A stretch of DNA of 64,000 nucleotides, taken from positions 169,009 through 233,008 of the forward strand of contig FWCC01000151.1 of assembly GCA_900169235.1 (NCBI GenBank). Reading direction: 5' to 3'. The translations under genes and the position numbers were made by a program. Positions 44,080-55,911 of this stretch are shown here, in pieces. The notes beneath the pieces are model-generated. The model searched no databases and was not told the DNA's origin. It worked only from the letters and a program-made list of their open reading frames with translations. The first letter of the stretch is position 1; each line of letters starts with the position of its first letter. Source of the stretch: Zarea fungicola (taxonomy: Eukaryota > Ascomycota > Sordariomycetes > Hypocreales > Cordycipitaceae).

Positions 44080-45217
44080 CGCAAGAGCCCCAGGCACGAG
44101 AGACAATTCGAACGAGGTGGAAACGGGGCACGGGAGATGATGGTATGAGGAAAATGGAGAGAAGAAAATGGGGTTCCGACATGCAAATGAAATTTCCGAC
44201 ATGATACCAAGAATGAGCAACGAACACAACGCACTCAGCATCTGCTTTATTTTACGACACAGCTCCCTCTTTTATTTTCGCCCCTTTGGTCAACTTTATT
44301 TGCTTCTGATTACTTGTTACTTTTGTCCCAGGATAGCGTTCTTTTTGGCAACCACTGATGAGAAATGTCGCAAAACGCATCACGATATGTGAGGATTTTT
44401 TTACTTGGATTATTCTTTTTTTCAAGTCTTGTTACAGCAATTTTTTTCATTATTGCTCTCTTTTTTATTACTGTTTCTTCACCTTCTACAGCATCAGCCT
44501 TCTTGATTGCTTGTATATTCAAAATGCTACAGAGCAAATACTGCATCTTGTAAAACTCCAAATAAATAAACAATGTCCAACAGAAAATCATGCCGTGATG
44601 TAAAATTTTGTACGATATACGAGAATGATGAGAACAAAGGTAAAGCCTACATGTATATATAAAGAAAAAACATATCATAATGAAAGTCGCCAGTCGGTGG
44701 CCAGCTCGAGGTTCATATGCTACCCTGCAGCTGCAAACACATTGTAACGAATAGCCGGTTCGGTACTAGCACTACAGTTAGAAGAAGTCATTATACTCTA
44801 CATTGATGCTCGCTATAACGTTAATGAGTAAATCTTGCTAGCATTGGTGTAGCGGAATGAGGTCGTTACGCGCATGTGCTTGGAGTTGACTGTACTACAA
44901 AGAGAAGAACAACACGAGGATGCTCATGTTGCTTCCTGATGAAATTGAACATACGTATTTTCTCAATGGTAGAGCTACGATACTGAAGCCATTATACCCA
45001 TCTAATTGTCTCTATTTATGTTCTAGTTCTACTGCACTGCCCTGTTCCACGACGCCTGACAAGTCCATGACGTGTGAAATATCTCGCACCCAAATCAGTC
45101 TTGTAGATTTGCTGCTTAGTTGACAGCGTCACGCACTACTTTTCATTTAAAATCGAGAGCCTATGTTGCTGATGAGCAGGAAAACACCAAATATAAACGC
45201 GTGCGAAAAAAGTCCAG
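44080..45217. other. Convergent intergenic region, about 1.1 kb
   Basis: AT-rich DNA with long T tracts around 44395-44480, consistent with 3' UTRs of the flanking convergent genes. No other feature recognised. Confidence 0.5.
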
Positions 45218-45933
45218 CTACTGCCAGTTTCTGCTTACCATGTCGTACCAGCCGCCGCCACCAAAATCACAAGAACTCGGCCCGAGGTTCTTGAAGCCAA
45301 AGCTCTCGTAGAATTTGAGCAAATGGTCATGGGCAATGATGACGATGCTATCAGCGGGCCTCGCCAGCGCCCGCGCGTACTGTATGTAGTGATTCATCAG
45401 GTCCCGGCCGAGGCCCTTGCCCTGGTACTCTGGCACAATGACCAGGCCGTGGACGCCGATGCCGCGACCTTGAGGGTCGTTTCCGATGACCTGCCCGGCC
45501 ACATGCACGACCTCGCTCCCGCCGGTCCAATCTTGAGGCATCTCCATTGATCCGTCCGTTACGCGATCAAAAGGGACGCGCGTGGCAATAACATGCCCAA
45601 TCAGCTCTGCGGGGCTATCATTGGCCTTGTCTGTGAACAGTCCCAGGCAAAGTTCTGGCGACACGGTAAGACGATATATAAACTGATGTTTTTGGTTGGA
45701 TATGCGTCAGTTGATGTATGGAAAAAAAAAGAACAGCAATTGCCCTGTCGTTACTGGGAGCCAAGCCACATCCCGTCCCGAGGTCATCATACCTTTTCTC
45801 GAGTACACCGCTCCTGTTCTGGGAAAGTTGACTCGACGCGGACGCAGCTGTCTACATCTGCCACGGACAGAGGCCGGATGTGACTCTTCGCCCCGGCTAG
45901 GCCACGGAAGTCGATGGATTCCATCTTGTACAT
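45218..45933 (-). CDS. GNAT N-acetyltransferase (polyamine/arylalkylamine type)
   Basis: Exons 45933-45793 and 45682-45218 give 201 aa; the intron is phase 0. The next ATG, at 45924, is an alternative start. Motifs: IRPLSVADVDSCVRVE at the N-terminus, FPEQERCTREK joined by splicing to FIYRLTVSPELCLGLF, then the acetyl-CoA loop VIVPEYQGKGLGRDLMNHYI (Q/RxxGxG/A) and the C-terminal LLKFYESFGFKNLG. This layout matches the fungal relatives of yeast Paa1 and animal AANAT, which acetylate polyamines or arylalkylamines. Substrate is inferred from family only. Confidence 0.85.
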
Positions 45934-47451
45934 TGATTTGCTATTCTCGTGCGCCGCGACAATTGGTCGTTGAACGGCACAAGCTCTGCTGACATGACGA
46001 CATACGCTACGGAAATCCGTCGCCACTTTTTACTTTTGTGCTTCTAACCTTGTTGCCCACGTTGTCACGTTGTGGGGGACAAGGGTCGAAAAGGAAAGGT
46101 TTCCGGACTGGAGACCAGCACTCTATTCTCCGCCTACATGGGTGTTTGACCTTGGTCAAAGTGCGGGGGCGGGGTTGGTTTCGATGTCGATGAAACTGGA
46201 AACTCTTGGATATAATTTCGCTATGATGACCTGTTTGCCTGCTGCGTTCGAGGGCACGGCCATTCGGCCAATCTACAACGCTAGCGTCCTGTAGAAGAGG
46301 GCCGCAATGCAGAGCTTGAAGAGGCCAACAGGGGCCATGCTCTGAAGCTTGCCTTTTGGCCACCGAAGCCGGCGACGAGCTTCCCATGAATCCATGTGTA
46401 CGGATTAACTAGGGGCCAGCTAAGCAACATTCAAGGCACGCTAGAAGTCAGAACAGAGATTTGTTAGTGCCTAGGCAGTAGCGGCAACTGGAGACAAATT
46501 CAGAGCTAAAACGATGGACCCGAAGTAGCCGACCATTGTAACCGGTCCCGAGCCATGGCAGCAGAATAGCCCGGCTGGTCTTTAGCCACACCATTTTGCA
46601 AATGCGAGGAAACGCCAAGGTTATACATGACAATAACGATGGCAAGAATGAACGGTATGAGCACGGGCCTCGACGGATTTTGCCAAAAATGCGACTAAGT
46701 GGTTCTGCTGGGCGTCGACTGGAATCGTCACGTAACTTATCGTATAAAACCCTAGAAGTTATAGCAGACGAAGACCCATTAATAAATGGTTCTTTTCAAT
46801 GATTCCAGCTAAAATAAGGATTCTTACAAGTATAAAATAGTAAAGGAGTTTTGATTATTGAACCTTTGTTATGCTGGAGATGAATGTACTGGAATTTCCG
46901 GAAAATGCACTACAACCAGTGGCGTATCCTTCAAGACAGCGGCGTTCAGTTTTGCCACCCTCGGGCCCGACAAGTGCCCACTCTCGTTCAATAAACGGCA
47001 ACAGCGCAACAATTAAAGATGTCTGCAATAAAATAGCCACCAATTTTGATCATCAGGAGGTTTATGCAGGATCCCGGCGCTCTGGTAAGGCCCAAGTAAA
47101 CGTCCGAGTCCGAGTCCGCGGAGTCCCCGTGGGGCGTCTCGCCATCACACGACCTGCATTTTAGACTTTGCTCTTCTTACTGGTCTACTTCGTTTTCCCG
47201 GGAAAGAAATAGGGGCCTTCGTTGTCGAGATCGGCCAGTCATCAGCCAAATCCGGGGGCAACTATTGAATCTTGATTAGTAGGTTTTGACAAATCTCAGC
47301 TCCCCACAAATGATCGGACGGTACAAAGCATAGTGATGCCTTTGGCAGGCAGCGAGCCAAAGCCAGCCCCAGGAAAGGCTTCTTAGTGGTTCATGGCAAC
47401 TTCTTCGACTACTTACTCCTCATTTCGCGACAAAGACTAACCTCCAACGAC
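45934..47451. other. Intergenic region, about 1.5 kb
   Basis: A divergent upstream region between the GNAT gene and the Zn2Cys6 factor. Short ORFs only; nothing recognisable as RNA or transposon. Confidence 0.45.
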
Positions 47452-49823
47452 ATGGGAACCGATCTCGAGGTGCATCACGCATCAACACTAAATCCGCGTA
47501 CCAGCAACTTCACACCAATTGCCTGCCCGCTTACTGCCGCCATGACCATGGGACCTTTGCCTGTCACAGATAGCTCGGCCGTTTACCGGGTCAGCACTTC
47601 TGCACATGTCAAAAAACGTCCATTAGAAGACAAAGACGAGTCTGGGATGGTGTCTAAACCATACAAGCCGAGAGCAAGCAGGGCTTGCGAGTCCTGCCAC
47701 ACACGAAAGGTACGCTGTGATGTCGTTGCAATGTCGCCGTGCACCAACTGCCAGTTGGACAACATCCAGGTAAGACGACAAACGAACACATCGACGGGGA
47801 AATTAAGCTAAAAGCAACGTGAATGCAGTGCCTAGAGCGAGGAAGGAAACCGCATGATCTGCATCGGAGGTGAGTTGACTTACAACATCTGAGGCCATCG
47901 CTGACCAGCCCAGACGCAAGGCGGGCAACTATGCCGAGAGTAAGAAACGTCCCGCGCACCATATGTGGCCATGGCTAATCACCTGCAGCACACAATGAAC
48001 CTCCCAGTGGCCAAACATTTTACGTGGTGCCGCCCACACTGCCAGAGTTGACAGGGACGTCCAAATATAAGTTACCTTCCTTCATTCAACCACTGCCCGA
48101 GCGGCTGGTGTCCAGCGAAAGTGACATGGACTACATCTATACAAGAGGAGCGCTTTCCCTTCCAGACGAATCTCTGGAAAAAGAGCTCGTCCAGGCCTAT
48201 ATAGGACACATCTATCCATACATGCCAAGCACTGACTTGCACGACCTTTTGCAAATCCTCGATCACAGAGACGGATCGGCAGGATGTGTGAGCTTGTTCT
48301 TATACCAGGCAATCATGTTTGCTGCGACTGCATTTGTCGACAATGAGCGTCTCCTCGAAGCCGGATACACCTCGCGGAAAGAGATTCGGAGAGGATATTT
48401 TAACAAGGCTCGCGTACGCCGTACGACCATCCCTTGACTTACAGCAAGCTCACAATGGAAACAGGTGCTTCACGACTTTGATTGTGAGCCCAACCGGCTA
48501 GTTGTGGTTCAATGCCTTGTTCTCATGACCTATTGGCATGACGCACCAGACGGCCAAAAGGACCTCTGGTACTGGCAGGACCTCGCCCTCCACGCAGCGC
48601 ACTTTATTGATCTGCAGCGAGACCCGGCCAAGATGGGTATTGACCCGGCCTTGTGCAAATTGCGGAAGCGGCTCTGGTGGTCACTCTTTATGCGAGATCG
48701 GATGATGGCGCTCTGCATGCGCAAGCCATGCAGGATTTGCGAGGAAGACTCAGACATGCCACCGCTCATTGAGAGCGACTTTGAGATACGGCCGCTTTCA
48801 GAGAGCAACTTGGCCGCGTCACCAAACCGCGCCATGATGCCCAACAACGAAATACAGGGGACAATGGCCAGGCTCTGCATCGCCCAAGCCAGGCTGTGCG
48901 TTGTCGTTGGCCACATTCTCAGAAAGCAGTACACAACCAGCGTCCTAGATACAAGTCAGTGTGGTGATGTAGACGTGAATCTGGAGCATGTGTGCCCTAG
49001 GGGCGACCTGGGCAGCCTCAGTAGGCTTCAGCAAGAGCTGGACTCCTGCGCTGGCGAGCTGTCCACGGATTGCCGCTACCAACCGCTTGTGGTGACTGAC
49101 AAGAGGCGCCCAGCGTCTGCCGTTGCCATCCACCGGTGTGTGCTGGCCCTCGCACACAACACAGCGACACTGGCACTCTACCGACCGCAGATGGTATCGC
49201 TCCTACCCGACGAGCCTGCCAACAGGATCATGGCCGCAGCGCACCACACCGCGCAGATAGCCGCCGAGCTGCATCTGCATGACTTGGACCTCTTCATGCC
49301 CGCCGTCACCGTCGTCCTGCTGCTGCCGGCGGTGGCTACCCTGCTGGAGTATATGAGCTCCGAGGACATTGAGCTGCGGATATGGGCGGGGCGGCCATTC
49401 TTCAACTGCATGCGGACGATTCGGACGCTGCGGCAGGCGTTTTATGGTGCCGACTACCTATGCCTCCTTGTCGGCGCGGCGCTCGTCAAGATGCAGATCA
49501 CGCCGTCCTTTTACGCCGCCGATAGGGACGTCGCCGAGATGATTGAGACGATGCGTTCCGCCGTGCCTGACGCCCACCCGCTGGTGGCGAGGGCCAACTT
49601 GCTGCTGCGGCGGAAGAAGAGCCTTTCTGTGGCCTCGGCGACGGCGTTCGCGACGGATGCGCAGATGCCGGGTGCGGCTTTGTCAATGGACTGGGGGACA
49701 GGCGAGGAGGCGCAGAGCGCGCGAGGTATGGCTGGCCAAGGGTGGACGGACATGGACCTGGAAGATCTACTTATTTGGCCTGTGGATGGGACGCTAGAGG
49801 GTTGGGGAGAGAACTTTGTATAG
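47452..49823 (+). CDS. Zn2Cys6 transcription factor, CTF1-like
   Basis: Exons 47452-47769, 47829-47869, 47914-47939, 47989-48413 and 48465-49823 give 722 aa. The binuclear cluster CESCHTRKVRC (then seven residues) CTNCQLDNIQ-C is split so that the sixth Cys starts exon 2; two very small exons (41 and 26 nt) encode the linker. The fungal-specific regulatory domain has PYMPSTDLHDLL, LMTYWHDAPDGQKDLWYWQD, RKRLWWSLFMRDRMMALCMRKP and RICEEDSDMPPL, closely resembling cutinase/fatty-acid regulators of the Ctf1/Far class. Those bind promoters of lipolytic genes and respond to fatty acids; the match supports the fold class more than the target genes. Confidence 0.85.
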
Positions 49824-50823
49824 TTCTTTTCAGCGCAGTTTTATATGAAGACGAGATTCTGCCACGTCTACATTACAGACAGACAAAGCAAGAGACGACA
49901 TGGAACACTTTCAAGCACCTGCCTGTTCAGCCGATTGAGCAGAATTGCCTCGCGATGTCGATAAATCCTATTAAAGTGAAAAAGAAAGAGCTGCATATTT
50001 TATACTAAAAAAGAACCAATGCCCGGGCTATGTATGCTCCTGCTTGCCAACAGAAGCTCGGATGCTGGATAAGCCACGCCACTAACTTACATCTAAGTAA
50101 TCTGTAATACGCAGGACTCTTGCAAACTGGTGCGAAGTATGGTACGATACTTGTTACACTTTGTCCCATTTGCACTGAACTGCTTGAGTGCTAGCCTTCT
50201 ATTTGGCTTGGAGTAGCAGTGATCGTACCATATCAGAGCCAGGGGTTGAAGTCATTCACACACATGTTACGGATCTAACGGTCGTCAAAACTTCTAGTCA
50301 ATACGGCTGACACATTGCAGAGATCCGTAGTGACAATGAACGCTCTGAAGAAAGGTGCCGTCATGGTCATGGTTCCCACAACATATCCATGATTTCAGGA
50401 CCACTGTGCCAGGTAACCACTGGGCCTCAAAAAGATCAAGTAATGTCCAGCCGTTGGCGGGACATCCCTAGCATCCAGTATATACCTTCTAGGTCCGTGA
50501 CACATGAACATCACTCAAGCGCCTGAACTCGTTGCTGAGTCACTTAGGAAATATTTTTTCACGTACTGCATTAATGTTCTTTATAAGCATTGTGACTCCA
50601 TTAGGATCAACAGAGAAGCCATCAACGGGTGCTTTGCAGCCTGTGTTGTTGAAATGCCAGGCTCTGCGCTGCCTTTCGACTACCTTTAAGGCAAAATACG
50701 TGAATCCACTATCAAAAGTGAGCTCATAAAATACTCCGTCTCCCTGCCTAATAAACCTCCCAAGACAATTACATGTGCGACTGGGAAGCTTTTTCCTCAG
50801 CCGGAAAAGACCTGGTGGCTAGT
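49824..50823. other. Intergenic region, about 1.0 kb
   Basis: Convergent 3' side of two genes. AT-rich, no recognised feature; it marks the change to the gene-sparse right block. Confidence 0.5.
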
Positions 50824-51209
50824 TCAATTTGCATTGCCATTGATTGAAATGCAGCACAACCCAAGCTGGTTGATGGCATTCCAACAGCCATTACAGCAGT
50901 AACAACAGCCGTGTTGTTCCAGGCCGCTCTCGTAGCCCCGACAGCATTAGCTGAGGATCGTTTTAATTGCAACGGTGAAAAAATGAAATGTACCTGTCGC
51001 TTCACTGCCTGATCCGGATCGTGCTCGCAGCCCAGGATAGCTAAGGCGTTCCTGTAGCCTGAAGCGGCGATTGCGGCTTCCTCTGCTGTCAAATTGGTAT
51101 GCTCATTTCTGACCCTGTCGATCACGGCATCAAAATCGACATCAGGTGACGGGTTCAATGCATGAACGCCGTTCACAACTAGCAGGCAAAAGACCCCGAA
51201 GACCAGTAT
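50824..51209 (-). pseudogene. Small cysteine-rich secreted protein gene lacking a start codon
   Basis: The minus strand encodes a hydrophobic signal-like segment (LVFGVFCLLVVNGVHA) followed by a small soluble domain. No ATG is found: the codon directly before the hydrophobic stretch is ATA (51209-51207), and a TGA lies five codons further upstream. A canonical intron 50929-50993 (GTACAT donor, CTAAT branch, TACGAG acceptor) joins exon 51209-50994 to exon 50928-50824 in phase. The spliced C-terminus has the cluster GCCYCCNGCW and a further CC pair, which with one Cys in exon 1 makes eight. Total about 106 codons. TATATAAA at 51323-51316 lies where a promoter is expected. The unspliced frame runs on to 50769 but is less protein-like. 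It resembles fungal effector-type secreted proteins in general build; I know no family. Confidence 0.5.
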
Positions 51210-51315
51210 TGCAAGATGGTATCAGGTATGGTAGATTTTGTGATGATGTATGGAGTAGATTGACTCTTAGTTGTGTAATAGCCCTGTTCAATGATATCGC
51301 TGCGGGTTTCGCTCC

Positions 51316-51323
51316 TTTATATA
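51316..51323 (-). promoter_or_regulatory. TATA box of small secreted protein gene
   Basis: TATATAAA on the minus strand, 107 nt before the codon where translation would be expected to begin. Confidence 0.45.
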
Positions 51324-51691
51324 TTGGCAGCTGATCCCTTGAACAGCAACTCGTGTATTAGGAAATTCGAGATTTGCAGGTCAGACGAGTAGCACATGGA
51401 CAGCTATATCCAATGCATCCTGAAGTCTCATCCCTGCCCTGATACCACGCCTAGTATGAGACGCTGTCACAATTTCTATAAATACGTCTTGGACGGAGTG
51501 CTTTTACAAATTGGATCAGCATCTCCGAAAAGAGATGTTATTTGCTGACTACAGTGCATCGGACAGTTGGATGGCGACGTGGGCGAACGGTATCTATAAT
51601 AAGATATATTTACAAATTCAACATCTCTAAAGTAGTCTAATGCTATGGAACGTTATAGTAGTGCTGACTAGACTCTGGGGTTGTGGGAAGT

Positions 51692-51712
51692 TGGTCCGTG
51701 CCATCGGCCCGA
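51692..51712. repeat. 21-bp word repeated at 55492-55512 (copy 1)
   Basis: The word begins TGGTCCGTGCC and ends TCGGCCCGA. It is identical in both places, and both are non-coding. The last nine bases form a palindrome around one central base. Confidence 0.75.
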
Positions 51713-52173
51713 CACTTACTTGCCTTGTAGCGATTTCGGGAGTCCAGTGCTGACTCAATGTAAGACTAATAACAAAATTCTTGCCTGTCTGATGGTGTTG
51801 GCTACCCCATGACTTTAATTCGAATCTGCCATTGCCGTTCCGTACGAGAGAGACTAGCGTACTTGCTAACACCACTACATGGTGTAATTGATTGATCTAT
51901 TTAATATTCATAATCACTGATTTATGAGTAATAGGACTGTGGTCGAGGAAAATTGAAGACTACTGGTTTTAGTTCAGCTACAGTTCTATTAGCCATGTCG
52001 AGGTCATATGACTTGTCAAATTGTGGCAGTGTTAGAACTAGGATGGCAGCGCTTGTCAATAGTGTGTTCTTCGGGAATTTAGTCTCAGACCAGAAGGCAA
52101 ACTTATAATCTCTGAATGAACTATAATTTGTATCTAAATCTAGATTTTCACACGGCCCCAACGATCAAGGGGT

Positions 52174-53203
52174 TCACAACTCCGCTTTAACTTTTTTTGA
52201 CGGCCTACTCCTTGGAGTAAACGCAATAGCCTGAGCTGAAGTCGCGACAATAACACCATCGTCATCAAGTATTTGTACATTCAAATCAAACCGGCCGTTA
52301 TGAAGCCTGTTCATAACGGTTCGCGTCATCAGCCACTCCTTATCCTTGACGACCGAGTTAAACTCGATCGAGAGAGACAAAGTTGGCGTCAAATAGTTCA
52401 TTGCAGCTGTCAAGGCGCTTTTTTCGTAGTTGAACGGAATAGCCGGAATCTAGTGTATGATATGTTAGTAGATCACTCAACTGAGAGTGTTTCGACTGCC
52501 ATACCAAGTCAACCAACATCGCGATATGTTCGGACTGGAATAAAGTTCCATCATCTAGCTTGTACCAGTGGCATCTTGTATGCTGCCCTCCGTATCGAGG
52601 ACTCCAGAGTATATTGTCTCCATCATTTGGACAGAATGATCGCACCGATGCCGACGGAGGATTAAAGGCGTAGAAGAGTGCGTGTGCCCAACGGCCGCAT
52701 TCCGCCTCACGATCTGGCATGGGGCCAAAATTAGGCTGCAGGCTTTTCTTATGTCCTGTTTCTTCTAGGACACCTAGTCGAACAATGGCTGAGCTGTAGA
52801 TTATACTCTCAGTTCCTGGAGATACGAGTTCGGCCTGAATTACCCTTGAGCTGTTGCCAGAACGAAGTTCCTTCACTGCGACGTGAAAGTCACCCTGTGG
52901 CATCGGGTTTAGAAACTCAATGTTTATGTGTATCGGATCGAAATTATTCTGGTCGCCATACTGGCGACCGTACTGCTGTGCTGTCATAAGCAGGGTACCG
53001 GCACAGAACCCGCCAAAAGCAGAAAGTGACTGGCCACCGCGAGCACACCAATCCGGTGGTACGAAACCAGAGTATCTAGTGCCGTTGAACCCATCCACTT
53101 GAGTTGTACGGATGTGGTCGATGAATGATGTCCGTGGAAATGGCGGCTCACGCCAATCCGGTGTAACTCTTGGATCGCTATTTGGCAGATGGGCATTGGC
53201 CAT
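52174..53203 (-). CDS. Thioesterase-like double-hotdog protein
   Basis: Exons 53203-52505 and 52449-52174 give 324 aa; the intron is phase 0 with a CTAAC branch. Features of the acyl-CoA thioesterase-like superfamily (4HBT_3 type): GGQSLSAFGGFCAGTLLMTA near the N-terminus (the helix of the first hotdog), HINIEFLNPMPQGDFHVAV, the central FAMILY-type strand SSAIVRLGVLE, and in the second hotdog AIPFNYEKSALTAAMNYLTP and WLMTRTVMNRLHNGRFDLNV. Such proteins hydrolyse or transfer acyl groups from CoA; many fungal clusters carry one as a tailoring or product-release enzyme. The neighbours (SDR, acyltransferase) support that role. Catalytic residues are not identified with certainty. Confidence 0.8.
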
Positions 53204-53825
53204 AATGAGGTTTTGCAACTAGCTGTCAGACTGAAATGTTAAAGTGCAAAGTTAAAGTGAAAAACATCTTGTCCAGTAGCGCCTGAAGAAGATGGCAGTT
53301 TCCGCTGCTTTATAGTACTTCTGTGAGCGACTTCAAATGGCTGCCGTACAGCAAAAGGTTGCTGACAAGTCTCCAGTAGCGAGACGCTGGCAGATCTGTC
53401 ACCACCTGACTGCGTAAGAGGGCCTCCGACTATACTACTACGGGGGGTCGGAATTATGACTTACGTATAAGTTAGGCCGGATACCGATGGTACCTCCGCT
53501 TGAGAGTTCGGCCCAGCGTCATCACGCCGACTGTGGGAACTATAAAGTCTAGCCATTGCATAATCAATACCGTTCAAATTGGTGGCAGAGCGTTATCTAG
53601 TGAAGCGCCGCTTTCTTGCTATCCAATTTTGAACAATCCACATGATTAATCCTACCTGGAGACAAGTCAGAAAGCGTAGTAGTCTGCACTATCATGGCAT
53701 AGGATGTAATTTTCAGAAAGGTCAGTTTATTTTGAGAGGACGAATCAGTTCGGACTGCGCTAGTTACTGCTTATCAAAGTATTCTATCAAGGTTGTGGTT
53801 CTTCTAGACTACTAGCAATTACTGC
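53204..53825. promoter_or_regulatory. Promoter region of thioesterase-like gene
   Basis: 622 bp. TTTATA at 53309-53314 reads as TATAAA on the minus strand, 106 nt before the start codon. AGTTCGGCCC at 53505-53514 shares ten bases with the site at 61972-61981. Confidence 0.45.
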
Positions 53826-54960
53826 TCACTGTCGCATTCCCTTCTCGCAAAGTTTCTCAATTAACTTGTCCTCCTCTTCGAGGAGATGATTTTCTTGTCC
53901 AACAGGACCGACTGTAGGGTAAAGTGCCTCTACAGGGACCTCACGGACATGGACAGACGACTTGGCCTTGGTTCCAACAAGCATGGTCTCAATAATATCG
54001 CCGTGTCCATACTGCTCCTCAGTCATGACACTCAACATCACCGAGGCACATTGCTCGGGTGAGAGAGTTAAATCGTCAGGGCGCACCCTGTCGCGGCAGT
54101 ACTCAGGATGAAAGATTGGTGTCTGTGAGTAAAAGAAAGATGTATTAGCATGTTTCCAGACAGTTTATCACAGTCAGAAGTAGTTTTTAATCTGCGGTCT
54201 AACCTATCGGGGTTGAACATCATCAGATCAGGGACAACATACATTGACAGCGCCGGGGCACACTGCTGCGTTTCGGATACCGAATCTGCTCCTGAGCTGT
54301 GCTAGTGACCGAACAAAACTGACAATGGCCGCTTTGCTGGAAAAGTAAAGGGGTGTTTGGAACGAATGTACATAAGCTCCAACACTAGCGATCCAGAGCA
54401 GATTACCTTCGACGTTGTGATTCTCCAGCCAGTAATCAATTGCGATCTGAGCCAGGCGTATTGGTCCCATAGTGTTGACTGAGTAAGTGAGGTAAACACC
54501 TGGTGAGGCGTCTACACTGTCTTTCGCCAAAGATGATATGCCAGGCAAGTTCCAGAATGTGCTCGAAGGTGGCTCGTAGATCCCAGCCCCATTAACCACG
54601 ATGTCAATGCGACCGAACCTTTTCAGAGTCTCATACCATAAAGCGGAAATTTGGCTCCAGTCACTCATGTCTGTTTCATGAAAATCGATAGAAGGCCCAG
54701 GATTAGCAGCTGAAGAGTACGTAGCCAGAAGAGCTCTTGCTTCGGGGCGGAGCTGCACGTCAGCTATCATTACTGAGCAGCCTCCCTCTAGAAGAAGCCG
54801 CGCAAATGCCAAAGAGATGCCTAAAGTCCGATTAGTATCTGTGGACTAGCACTGAGAAGCAGCTATGCGTTGGAATTGGCAGCTGTTCTTCTTCAGGTTG
54901 AAACGTACCAGACCCGGCGCCGGTGACAATGGCATATTTGCCTTGAATATTGTAACTCAT
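53826..54960 (-). CDS. Short-chain dehydrogenase/reductase 1
   Basis: Exons 54960-54909, 54820-54243 and 54122-53826 give 308 aa; all phases close. The first exon holds MSYNIQGKYAIVTGAGSG, spliced to ISLAFARLLLEGG, forming the TGxxxGI cofactor motif. An acidic Asp at the end of the second strand (MIADVQ) favours NAD. Further motifs are VNGAGIY (NAG position, Asn replaced by Gly), the catalytic Ser in LLWIASVGAY, and YFSSK as YxxxK. The C-terminus is a fungal extension (TEEQYGHGDIIETML). It resembles fungal 15-hydroxyprostaglandin-dehydrogenase-like SDRs; the substrate is probably a secondary alcohol or ketone in the local pathway. Confidence 0.87.
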
Positions 54961-55337
54961 TTTCTTTGTTTGGTATTGATCTGTAATCTCATGTGTGCTC
55001 TAAGTCAATGCTTGAATGTCTAGCGATGTATAACCGGGATGGTGGACATCGCGACCTTAATAAAGCGTTTGCCTAGAAGTTAGGGCCTGGCAGGGCCGTC
55101 AACGCATCAAGCCAAATAATGTTAGTACAAGATATCTGCGGATATGTTTGGCTACTCACTCTCCTAAGAATACAATTCTCTCAAATTGGCCAACCGAAAA
55201 AAGGAAGATGCTTGGTACGAGCTCCGAATTCCCTCCATTTTGCTGACGGAAAGTCAAGATATGAGACGCAATGTATTCGGGCTTTCGGCATATTACCAAA
55301 GGATATTACTTGAAGCTAGGCTTTATTATCGGTCCCA

Positions 55338-55346
55338 TCGGTCCGA
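55338..55346. promoter_or_regulatory. TCGGTCCGA palindrome, candidate regulator site
   Basis: A 9-bp palindrome around one base in the divergent SDR1/acyltransferase promoter, one base different from the TCGGCCCGA sites at 51704, 55504 and 61974. Inverted CGG-type triplets are what Zn2Cys6 dimers bind. Function is inferred. Confidence 0.3.
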
Positions 55347-55491
55347 GCCAGGGCCAAAAAGGAGAGCACAGCTGATAACAATCATGAGGCACCGGAACTG
55401 AATCCTTCTACTGTCAGGTATGGGTGCGTTTATAGATACATATATGGATGTTACCTTGACTTCCGGAAGTTTCGGCAATACGAGCTCCTGC

Positions 55492-55512
55492 TGGTCCGTG
55501 CCATCGGCCCGA
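55492..55512. repeat. 21-bp word repeated at 51692-51712 (copy 2)
   Basis: Exact second copy, ending in TCGGCCCGA, 400 bp upstream of the acyltransferase start. Confidence 0.75.
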
Positions 55513-55798
55513 AGATGAGGATTGAAGAGTTCAACGGTCGACCCACTAGCGAGTTGGCGTCCGCTGAGGCTTCTCCGACTCAGTCGGGTCTCAATGTTTG
55601 TACTTGACTGCCGTGAAATGCTGATATCCGAGTAATTTCGTCTATTAGCTGTGGGGTAGTCCAACCGAAGCCACGTAGGACAGCTTAAAAGCGCAACGAG
55701 ACAACCAGTACGGTATTACGCGTAGACCCCAGAAACATGAAGCCAAAAAAAGAACCGTTAAGAGTCATGGAATATACTCCAGTAAGATAATTGCTGAA

Positions 55799-55806
55799 TA
55801 TTTAAA
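55799..55806 (+). promoter_or_regulatory. TATA box of acyltransferase gene
   Basis: TATTTAAA followed by AAG, 113 nt before the ATG, with a CACACC/CAG-rich leader between. Confidence 0.45.
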
Positions 55807-55911
55807 AAGCCTGGGTGTCTCTTGAGAATTTTCTAGTTGACAGAAAGGCGCACAGTAACCATCTCACACCAGTATTAGAATCCATCGAGAAATCAGTGCA
55901 AAGAAAGCAAC

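Larger units (their letters stand above)
51216..52173. other. Intergenic region with candidate regulatory words
   Basis: Contains the TATA box of the small secreted gene (51316-51323) and a 21-bp word (51692-51712) repeated exactly at 55492-55512. Short minus-strand ORFs here are not convincing as exons. Confidence 0.45.
54961..55911. promoter_or_regulatory. Divergent promoter region of SDR1 and acyltransferase
   Basis: 951 bp between the two start codons. It contains TATTTAAA at 55799-55806 (113 nt before the acyltransferase ATG), TTTATTAA-like sequence at 55056-55064 on the SDR side, TCGGTCCGA at 55338-55346, and the second 21-bp word at 55492-55512. A minus-strand ORF at 55326-55664 has no ATG-led, domain-bearing product and is not taken as a gene. 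Confidence 0.5.

Noticed and set aside
43369..44241. A 290-codon minus-strand open frame
   Set aside because: It lies antisense to the coiled-coil gene, whose plus-strand product has a clear heptad pattern. The minus product is Gly/Arg-rich shadow sequence.
51627..52161. Two short minus-strand frames with a similar NFPxPQS ending
   Set aside because: The resemblance covers only a few residues; neither has a start, splice or domain that supports coding.
55326..55664. Minus-strand open frame that includes the second copy of the 21-bp word
   Set aside because: No signal peptide, domain or intron-supported extension. The shared word is better explained as a non-coding repeat in the divergent promoter.
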